From NCBI GenBank assembly GCA_001304035.1, contig LJUD01000227.1:1-5651 (forward strand): a DNA stretch of 5,651 nt. The letters run 5' to 3'. Shown one piece after another: positions 1 to 5,403 of the stretch. The position numbers and the translations under genes were made by a program. The notes beneath the pieces are model-generated. The model made no database searches. It was not told the DNA's origin and saw nothing but the letters and a program-made list of their open reading frames with translations. Source of the DNA: a bacterium SM23_31 (GTDB lineage Bacteria > SM23-31). Position 1 is the stretch's first letter. Each line of letters starts with the position of its first letter.

Positions 1-1321
1 CTTTTTTAAAAGATTCTTTAAAAGGTTCAATATTATGCTCAAATACAGTGAGACCGGCGGCGAGTTTATGCCCGCCGTATTCCTTCAAATACTTTTCACA
101 ACTTTCTAAAGCGGCATATACATCGAATTCCGGAACACTCCGAATAGACCCCTTACCAATACCCTCCTCAACGGCGATCATCACCACCGGTCGATAGAAT
201 TTTTCAACCAGTCTGGAGGCGACAATTCCGATCACACCGGGATGCCATCCCTCCTTAAAGAGCACAAGCGGGTTTTTTGAACCTTCTTGAAATTCTTTTT
301 CTGCTGCCTCGACAGCTTCACGTGCGGTTTTTTCCTCGATACTTTTGCGCTGCCGGTTTTCCTGTTCAAGAATCTGGGCGATTTCAAATGCTTCTGAGAT
401 TTGACTTGCCGAGAACAGTTTAACGGCGCGTTCAGCACTTCCTAGCCTTCCTACAGCGTTAATCCTCGGTGCAATTCCGAACAATATTTGTCCCGTACCT
501 ATAAATCTGTTGTGTAAAGAAGCAACATTTAACAGTGCATTCAAGCCGACATTTTGCCTGTTGTTAATCTTATCTAAACCTGTTCTTACCAGGATCCGGT
601 TTTCGTCGATGAGAGGCACAATGTCTGCAGAACTGCCGACAGCTACCAGGTCGGTGTACTTAGCTAAATGTGAGACATCCCTTCCGATGGTTTTATCAAG
701 AGCATGTACAAGTTTGAACGCAACGCCGACACCGGCGAGTCCTTTAAAAGGATACGGACAATCTTTCTGCATCGGATTTAACACTGCAAACGCCGGAGGA
801 ATCTCACTGCTCGGCTGGTGATGGTCGGTCACAATAACGTCGATACCACACTTCTGTGCGGCTGCTATCTCGTCAATAGATGTTATACCGCAATCTACCG
901 TGATAATCAATGTGATGCCAAGATTCTTTGCTTCTTCGACTCCGCGAGAAGAAAAACCATATCCCTCTTTGAGCCTTTCCGGTATAAAGAAATACACATG
1001 CTCCGTTATTTCTTTAAAATAAAGATACAACAAAGAACAAGCGGTAATTCCGTCTACATCATAGTCGCCGTAAATCAATATTTTTTCACGGTTTTTCAGT
1101 GCATTCTGTATCCGGTCAACAGCAATATCCATATTTTTCAAAAGAAAGGGATCATAAAGATCGCTCAACCTGGGATTAAAAAACCGTTCTACTTCCGCAG
1201 CAGTCTTAATATCCCGATTAATTAGGATTTCCGCAATGACCTTTGGAACGTCCAGTTCAGCGGCGAGATTTTCTCCGCCACTATCAGAAGAAATTCCGGG
1301 AAATATCCATTCTTTTTGCAT
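1..1321 (-). CDS. recJ: Single-stranded-DNA-specific exonuclease RecJ, partial (C-terminus off the left edge)
   Basis: RecJ is a cytoplasmic 5'-3' single-strand DNA exonuclease acting in recombinational repair, base-excision repair and mismatch repair. The reading frame is open for 440 codons from ATG at 1321 to the window edge, against a usual length near 570, so most of the C-terminal OB-type domain is missing. The DHH phosphoesterase domain shows motif I YGDYDVDG (residues 84-91), VDCG (142-145), TDHH (165-168, the DHH signature) and SADIVPL (231-237). PRINAVGR follows at 285-292. The DHHA1 domain shows GWHPGVIGIVASRL (358-371), GKGSIRS (389-395) and GGHKLAAG (416-423). All expected metal-binding aspartates and histidines are present and there are no frameshifts. 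The start is supported by GAAGG (complement of 1331-1335) nine bases upstream. It is transcribed divergently from the SufT-like gene. A TATAAT on the minus strand at 1398-1393 could be its -10, but I see no good -35. Confidence 0.97.
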   Translation of the reverse strand, partial: MQKEWIFPGISSDSGGENLAAELDVPKVIAEILINRDIKTAAEVERFFNPRLSDLYDPFLLKNMDIAVDRIQNALKNREKILIYGDYDVDGITACSLLYLYFKEITEHVYFFIPERLKEGYGFSSRGVEEAKNLGITLIITVDCGITSIDEIAAAQKCGIDVIVTDHHQPSSEIPPAFAVLNPMQKDCPYPFKGLAGVGVAFKLVHALDKTIGRDVSHLAKYTDLVAVGSSADIVPLIDENRILVRTGLDKINNRQNVGLNALLNVASLHNRFIGTGQILFGIAPRINAVGRLGSAERAVKLFSASQISEAFEIAQILEQENRQRKSIEEKTAREAVEAAEKEFQEGSKNPLVLFKEGWHPGVIGIVASRLVEKFYRPVVMIAVEEGIGKGSIRSVPEFDVYAALESCEKYLKEYGGHKLAAGLTVFEHNIEPFKESFKK

Positions 1322-1716
1322 GTGTTCAAACCTTCAGTGAATTGCCTGCCCCATTTTACCGGGGGTCCGCCTCTTTGTCAGGGAATGCCGCTATTATAAG
1401 TTCGTGGTCCATATATGGATTCGCATCATTTTTGGGACTTTTTCCCGTCAATGAGGACCAAATAGTGGATTAATTATAATTTACTTCTTGCGGAAAATCA
1501 TTTTTAATGTATTTAAATTCCCTGAAAATAGCAAGCAGTAATATTAATAATCAATGTTATCTTAAATTTCATCTTTCATCATAAATTAGTTGATTATTCA
1601 CCAAAAAACATGTAACTTATTTACAAACACTCGGAAAATTATTCTCGTCGGCTTAAAATTCTTTATGTATTTAGAGTAAAATCCTTTTAAATATTTCTGC
1701 AAAAGGAGACATTATT
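1322..1716. other. Divergent intergenic region between recJ and the SufT-like gene
   Basis: These 395 bases contain no convincing complete gene. The right part (about 1480-1716) is AT-rich, as expected for a promoter region. TATAAT occurs on the minus strand at 1398-1393 and 1478-1473 without a good -35 partner. TAAAAT at 1677-1682 on the plus strand is a weak -10 candidate for the SufT-like gene. The left part holds an inverted repeat, TGGTCC at 1405-1410 with GGACCA at 1455-1460, enclosing a short GGGA/TCCC hairpin (1434-1446). It also holds a minus-strand frame open for 37 codons (1469-1356) that reads as coding-like but has no start with a ribosome binding site. No tRNA or other RNA gene was recognised. 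Confidence 0.6.
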
Positions 1717-2019
1717 ATGATTACAAAAGAGCAAATAATGGATGCTCTCAATGAATGCAAAGACCCGGAGATTCCTATGGTTAGTATTGTTGAACTCGGG
1801 CTTGTCTATGAAGTTCAAATTAACGGCGATATTGTCGATATAAAAATGACGCTGACCACTCCCGGATGCGGCATGGCTAAATATATAGCGCAAGAGGCAA
1901 AAATGAAAGTTGAAAGTCTCGAAGGCGTTAAAGAGGCAAACGTGAATATTGTCTGGGACCCGCCATGGACGCCTGAAAAAATAAGCGATGAAGCCAAAAA
2001 GCGTCTCGGCTTTGCATAA
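1717..2019 (+). CDS. SufT-like metal-sulfur cluster assembly factor (MIP18/DUF59 family)
   Basis: This is a 100-residue stand-alone MIP18 (DUF59) domain protein. The family helps mature or transfer iron-sulfur clusters to client proteins in the cytoplasm; the bacterial single-domain form is called SufT, and PaaD is a relative. The family signature is complete: DPEIP (16-20), SIVELGLVY (23-31), MTLTTPGCGM (44-53) with the conserved Cys51, and WDPPWTPEKIS (80-90) followed by a short C-terminal helix. Length matches the family. The start is firm: AAGGAG at 1703-1708 sits eight bases before the ATG. No suf or isc genes lie beside it, and a strong terminator-like structure follows within 25 bases, so it looks monocistronic. 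A 7-bp inverted repeat (1682-1688 with 1701-1707) overlaps the Shine-Dalgarno site. The family call is secure. Assignment to SufT rather than another DUF59 subgroup rests on the DPPW motif and lack of extra domains. Confidence 0.93.
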   Translation: MITKEQIMDALNECKDPEIPMVSIVELGLVYEVQINGDIVDIKMTLTTPGCGMAKYIAQEAKMKVESLEGVKEANVNIVWDPPWTPEKISDEAKKRLGFA

Positions 2020-2041
2020 TATTTTGCTTTGTTAAATAGAG

Positions 2042-2129
2042 AAACCACGCAGCAGTTGTATCGTTCATAAATCTAATGCTCTGTCATAAAGAATTTTAGA
2101 TTTTGTGCTAATGCGTGGTTTTTTGTTTT
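2042..2129 (+). terminator. Large nested stem-loop with T-tract, probable intrinsic terminator of the SufT-like gene
   Basis: A perfect 10-bp inverted repeat (2042-2051 with 2112-2121) is followed directly by a T-rich run (2119-2129). The stem can extend by three more pairs (2052-2054 with 2106-2108) across a three-base bulge. Inside the loop lies a second perfect 8-bp stem (2069-2076 with 2096-2103). The T-tract is only on the plus-strand exit side, so it would terminate transcription from the upstream gene. The roughly 60-base loop with its own hairpin is larger than a typical intrinsic terminator, so a small structured RNA or 3'-end element is possible. Confidence 0.65.
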
Positions 2130-2248
2130 GGGAATCTGTCCTGAAGTTTCTGTATCGATATTTTGCATACCAGATAAGGAAGTTTGGTAGATTTTCCTGT
2201 TAATCGCTTAATTTACAAATGATTTCTAAATAATTGCGGAGGTAATTA

Positions 2249-3202
2249 ATGTATAAGCGGGCAGTTATTGTTTTAATAATCGCAGCGGTTGCAATTTTTT
2301 GTTTTTTCTTAACATTCACGGAACACGAAGCCGGCGCTCAAACCCGTTCACAACAAGAACAACCGCAGGCAAAAACGCAGATAGTTCTTCTCGGAACGGG
2401 GACGCCCAACGCCGAAACCGAACGGTCGGGCCCTTCGGTGGCGATTGTCGTTAACGACACCCCGTATCTTGTTGACTTTGGCCCCGGTGTGGTCAGACGT
2501 GCAGCAGCGGCGGCACAAGCCGGAGTGAAGGGGCTGCAGGTTTCAAACCTAAAGCGGGCATTTGTAACCCATTTGCATTCGGATCATACTGCCGGTTATC
2601 CGGACCTGATACTTACGCCATGGGTCGAGGAGAGAAACGAACCGCTTGACGTTTATGGACCGCCCGGAATTATGAACATGACCGAACACATTTTAGCGGC
2701 TTACGAAGAAGACATTGCTGTGCGGATTCATGGACTGCAACCTATTAATTCAGAGGGGTATAAAGTGAACGTATCCGAGATCGAGCCTGGGGAAATATAC
2801 AAAGACGACAATGTAACGGTAAAAGCATTTTCAGTGCATCACGGAGCATGGGAATATGCATACGGCTACCGGTTTGAAACCCCTGACCGTACTATTGTTA
2901 TCTCGGGAGATACCACACCGAGTGAGAATCTCGTAAAAAATGCACAGGGATGCGACGTGCTGATCCACGAGGTTTATTCCGAAGCCGGTTTCAAGAAACG
3001 ACCGGAGGAATGGCAGCGGTACCATGCGAATTCACATACTTCGACCCATCAATTGGCAGAAATTGCCAACCGTGTTAAGCCGAGACTGCTGATCCTGTAC
3101 CACCAGCTGCATTGGGGCTCAACGCCGGAAGAGATGCTCGCCGAAATCGCCGAGATTTACAAAGGCAAGGTGGTTTTCGGGAATGATTTGGAAGTGTGGT
3201 GA
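2249..3202 (+). CDS. Exported metallo-beta-lactamase-fold hydrolase, RNase Z/arylsulfatase-like
   Basis: This 317-residue protein is predicted to be exported. It begins with K3 R4, a hydrophobic segment at about 5-23 and an A-x-A site (AGA, 28-30) that would suit signal peptidase cleavage before Gln31. The mature part is a metallo-beta-lactamase fold of the RNase Z-like group. LLGTGTPN (47-54) opens the domain. The metal motif THLHSDHTAGYPDL (107-120) gives His108, His110, Asp112 and His113. HH at 197-198, SGDTT (219-223, Asp221) and LILYHQLHWG (281-290, His285) supply the remaining expected ligands, so an active di-zinc site is likely. Such exported relatives are annotated as arylsulfatase-like or RNase Z-like, but the true substrate cannot be read from sequence, and export argues against tRNA processing. 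GGAGGT at 2238-2243, five bases before the ATG, fixes the start. It is separated from the gene to its left by a terminator-like structure and ends 19 bases from a convergent gene. Codon GC is higher than in the genes to its right. Confidence 0.9.
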   Translation: MYKRAVIVLIIAAVAIFCFFLTFTEHEAGAQTRSQQEQPQAKTQIVLLGTGTPNAETERSGPSVAIVVNDTPYLVDFGPGVVRRAAAAAQAGVKGLQVSNLKRAFVTHLHSDHTAGYPDLILTPWVEERNEPLDVYGPPGIMNMTEHILAAYEEDIAVRIHGLQPINSEGYKVNVSEIEPGEIYKDDNVTVKAFSVHHGAWEYAYGYRFETPDRTIVISGDTTPSENLVKNAQGCDVLIHEVYSEAGFKKRPEEWQRYHANSHTSTHQLAEIANRVKPRLLILYHQLHWGSTPEEMLAEIAEIYKGKVVFGNDLEVW

Positions 3203-3221
3203 GGGGTATTCAAGCAAATAT

Positions 3222-3428
3222 CTATAAACCTGAAGTAGTCTTCGGAACTAAAAAAAAATGATTCTCTTTGTAATTGATTTCTACTTTTTCTATATTTGTA
3301 GTAGTAGGTTCAGTATATATAGGAATCTTGCTTTCTTCTTTTGCAATTGGGAATTCAAATCCTTTAATCTCGCAAACAATACTACCAAAAGGCAATATGT
3401 TTATATTAATATTTATCTTAGGATACAT
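3222..3428 (-). CDS. Unrecognised 68-residue protein, translationally coupled to the protease-like gene
   Basis: I do not recognise this protein. It has 68 residues, no signal peptide, no membrane segment and no cysteine pair; the single Cys is at 19. It starts with an alternating hydrophobic/Asn stretch, PKINININILP (3-13), followed by short alternating segments rich in Ile, Val, Lys, Glu and Thr, so a small all-beta protein is the best guess. It is very likely real: AGGGAG (complement of 3436-3441) lies seven bases before the ATG, and that site overlaps the TAG stop of the upstream protease-like gene, leaving an 11-base gap. That arrangement suggests reinitiation and linked expression. The N-terminal Asn-rich strand resembles a segment near residue 320 of the upstream protein. 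Its stop codon faces the end of the convergent hydrolase gene. Overlapping plus-strand frames lack ribosome binding sites and are treated as shadows. Confidence 0.68.
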   Translation of the reverse strand: MYPKINININILPFGSIVCEIKGFEFPIAKEESKIPIYTEPTTTNIEKVEINYKENHFFLVPKTTSGL

Positions 3429-3439
3429 AGAATTTCTCC

Positions 3440-4588
3440 CTATTTTTCTTCATTCCATTTGCCACCATAAGATCTAAATTCTAAACCTGTAACAGGAGAT
3501 TGTTTAATAATTTCCTGGTGAACAATTTGGTGTACTTTTTTTGATACCTGATTGATTAGTTCATGTAATATTTTTTGTGTTTGTTGAGGAATTTGACTAG
3601 GATCAATGTTTGGTGGAAGCTGCAAATTTATATTAAAATTAAGCTGAGGGGAAGACGGTATCTTTCGGTTTTTCCTCATCTTAATTGTTGTATTAAATAT
3701 GTGTAATTTTTTTTCACTTTCTATTATTGCCAGAGGCATTTCTTTTAAAACCTTTTCTTCTGAATCAGAAAGCTCTATTTCGGGATGAATAGGTTCTGGT
3801 AATTTTAAAAATTTTTCATACCTTACGAAAATTTGCCAAATTAGTTTCTCCAAATTATCATCAGGTATAACTATAGGAAGTCCAATGTCACTCGCTTCTT
3901 TTCTTCCTATACCATGACCATGAGAATACATTTTCTCAGTAAGCGTCTCTATAATAGAATCGATTTTTTCTTCATCTATTTTTGCTTTACGAGAAGTTAA
4001 TAGTTTTCTTGCAACCAATCGAATATGTGAATGTTGCCTATTTACACTTCCCAACGTTAAAGGGCCAATCTGTTTTGCCAATGCACCTACAATTTCTGCT
4101 AAAGATGACTGGTCATTAATATTTGCTCTTTCCTTAATGAACGAAAGAAATGAGTTAACATCTTCCACGGATATTTCTTCTTGAGTCAGCACGCTTTCAC
4201 CAATTGTAGATTTAACTAAAGTAGGGTCTATTGGTCCCAATTCTGCCTTTTTACTCATAATAATATTATCAGTACCTAAAGATAATAGAGTAGCTGCGCT
4301 TTGTGCTTTGTATGGAATTAAAACATTGAATTCATCACAGAATTCTCTAATCATGCATGCTATTCGCCAAGGTACACTTACATCTCCTCCCCTACTATAA
4401 AGGTATAAATCAACAATCTTTTTCTCTTCAGTAAAGTCTAAATTCAAAAGATGTTCATAAATTGGTAATACAGCATCTTCAGCAATTCTTGAACCAATAG
4501 GTTTTCTATCGCCTGTGAAGTAAATAATTACTCTACTTTTTCGAACTTTCTCTATTTCACTTATTAAGCTTAAGACTATTTGTTTCAT
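3440..4588 (-). CDS. Serine dehydrogenase proteinase (SDH) family protein, ClpP/crotonase fold
   Basis: Residues about 20-250 (numbered from the GTG at 4600) match the SDH proteinase family, relatives of SppA and ClpP that act as ATP-independent serine peptidases in the cytoplasm. Visible landmarks are the opening strand VIIYFTGDR (24-32), LYLYSRGGDV (65-74), whose GG suits the oxyanion hole, and AQSAATLLSLGTDNI (99-113), with Ser101 the likely nucleophile. MSKKAELGPIDP (115-126) then gives the family's hallmark ELGPID. No signal peptide or transmembrane segment is apparent. A C-terminal tail (about 275-386) carries an Asn-rich strand (318-330) and an amphipathic helix or coiled coil (about 333-366). 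GTG at 4600 would give 386 residues but has no ribosome binding site. ATG at 4588 (382 residues, MKQIVLSL) has a weak GAAAG upstream and is preferred. An 18-bp palindrome lies just upstream, and a 68-residue gene follows in the same transcript. The gene is clearly more AT-rich than those to its left. Substrate is unknown. Confidence 0.85.
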   Translation of the reverse strand: MKQIVLSLISEIEKVRKSRVIIYFTGDRKPIGSRIAEDAVLPIYEHLLNLDFTEEKKIVDLYLYSRGGDVSVPWRIACMIREFCDEFNVLIPYKAQSAATLLSLGTDNIIMSKKAELGPIDPTLVKSTIGESVLTQEEISVEDVNSFLSFIKERANINDQSSLAEIVGALAKQIGPLTLGSVNRQHSHIRLVARKLLTSRKAKIDEEKIDSIIETLTEKMYSHGHGIGRKEASDIGLPIVIPDDNLEKLIWQIFVRYEKFLKLPEPIHPEIELSDSEEKVLKEMPLAIIESEKKLHIFNTTIKMRKNRKIPSSPQLNFNINLQLPPNIDPSQIPQQTQKILHELINQVSKKVHQIVHQEIIKQSPVTGLEFRSYGGKWNEEK

Positions 4589-4608
4589 TTTTACTTTCAC
4601 TAAAATAA

Positions 4609-4626
4609 TTATATCAATTGATATAA
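4609..4626. promoter_or_regulatory. 18-bp perfect palindrome upstream of the SDH-family gene, candidate operator
   Basis: TTATATCAATTGATATAA reads identically on both strands. It ends 20 bases before the preferred ATG (4588) and 8 bases before the alternative GTG (4600). It overlaps a minus-strand TATAAT at 4613-4608 that could be a -10 element, which would place a dimeric regulator directly on the promoter. No matching -35 is obvious. The DNA around it is extremely AT-rich, which raises the chance of palindromes, but the 18-base length is more than I would expect casually. Confidence 0.4.
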
Positions 4627-4707
4627 CTACTAATTTTAAAAAATATTAGCAAATAATATCTTTATTTTCTAATCGTTTTTTTATCGGTATAACTTTAAAA
4701 AATATTA
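4622..4707. repeat. 14-bp direct repeat pair in AT-rich leader DNA
   Basis: TTTAAAAAATATTA occurs at 4635-4648 and again at 4694-4707, a period of 59 bases. Each copy is preceded by TATAAC (4622-4627 and 4688-4693), at seven bases in the first copy and immediately in the second. The stretch lies between the NYN relic and the SDH-family gene, in nearly pure A/T sequence, so it could be a regulatory repeat, a small duplication or simple low-complexity coincidence. Confidence 0.35.
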
Positions 4708-4886
4708 TTAGTACATATTATACAAAGCATATCTTTTTATAAAATAAGGACAAGAAGTGGTATAAATTTTCAGAAAAATTTGCTTCCCCGTATTATACAA
4801 TTTGTTAGATCGTATTTTTGAAAGCAAGTATAGTAAGTATTTTTTGCTTAAACTCAAAAATAATATATTATATCTTTTACTAAAAA

Positions 4887-5403
4887 TCAATGCCTTTTTC
4901 GCATGTAGGTTAAAGCAAATATAATATTTTTGTCTGTGAATAGTTTTTTAGCTGTTCTTATGCCAGGTACTAAATCCATATCTCCTGACACAGCACAGCA
5001 GTATCAAACTCATAGGTAATAAATATCTAGAGAAGTTTTACAGCAATTGCAACATCAGTCTCTTTTTCTTCATGATGCATTACTATCTGATTGCATGCAT
5101 TACACAAAACATTTTTTGGTTTGAATCTACCAAATTCGACTTCAACTCCAGTCGATTTTAAAGATGAAATATATCTTTTATGCCGTCTAATCCTGCCCGG
5201 GTCTTTATATTGCAGATACCGAGCTAACGCCGAAAAATAATAGATTTTTCTATTTGGGCATCGTTACCAACAAAGAATAGATACGAATGGCATAAAGAAT
5301 GCGAGTCTAACCACTTTTGAAGAACACCGCCTGTCTTTAGTCATGCCTCAAAGAGTGAGAAGTAAACGTTAAAACCATCTATAAGAAATGTTGTCCGGTT
5401 CAC
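4887..5403 (-). pseudogene. Decayed NYN-domain (PIN-like) ribonuclease gene
   Basis: Three minus-strand frame segments together spell an NYN-domain protein, a family of PIN-like nucleases (DUF88/LabA relatives) that cut RNA with acidic residues. Segment one begins at GTG 5403 and contains TTFLIDGFNVY, with the first acidic residue in IDGFN, then KWLDSHSLCHSYLFFVGNDA. Segment two contains KIYYFSALARYLQYKDPGR, STGVEVEFGRFKPKNV, a CNAC cysteine pair and HHEEKETDVAIAVKLL. Segment three contains VSGDMDLVPGIRTAKKLF, holding the last acidic cluster. Four lesions separate them: an in-frame TGA at 5343-5341, a one-base loss in an A-run near 5245-5249, an in-frame TAG at 5029-5027 and a one-base loss near 4990. 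A TGA at 4889-4887 ends the recognisable part, which is shorter than intact members. The motif order and spacing make the family call strong. Four independent lesions argue for decay rather than sequencing error. No ribosome binding site is obvious before the GTG. Confidence 0.85.

Larger units (their letters stand above)
4589..4886. other. AT-rich spacer between the NYN relic and the SDH-family gene
   Basis: About 300 bases of very AT-rich DNA. Besides the palindrome and direct repeat it holds only a 60-codon minus-strand frame (4890-4708) that begins with TTG, lacks a ribosome binding site and is made mostly of Lys, Leu, Tyr and Ile. I regard that frame as chance. Part of this stretch may be the eroded 3' end of the NYN gene: intact family members run some 50-70 residues past the point where recognisable similarity stops at 4887. 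I could not align it convincingly in any frame. Confidence 0.4.

Noticed and set aside
510..1473. Plus-strand open frames of 76-135 codons opposite recJ, and a 68-codon minus-strand frame at 232-438
   Set aside because: They overlap recJ in other frames, have no ribosome binding sites and show no recognisable motifs, whereas recJ has all of its family motifs.
1687..2048. Minus-strand frames opposite the SufT-like gene
   Set aside because: They mirror a gene with a complete family signature and a strong ribosome binding site.
2831..3025. Minus-strand 64-codon frame inside the hydrolase gene
   Set aside because: It is antisense to the metallo-beta-lactamase domain and has no independent support.
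3230..3245. Six-pair hairpin near the convergent gene ends as a terminator
   Set aside because: No T-tract follows it in either direction of transcription; it is followed by an A-run on the plus strand and lies inside the small gene.
3258..3477. Two plus-strand frames of 67-70 codons opposite the small gene
   Set aside because: Neither has a ribosome binding site; the minus-strand small gene has a strong one and sits in an operon.
4708..4890. 60-codon minus-strand frame as a gene
   Set aside because: TTG start, no ribosome binding site, and a composition of Lys, Leu, Tyr and Ile typical of translated AT-rich noise. It may at most include eroded NYN sequence.
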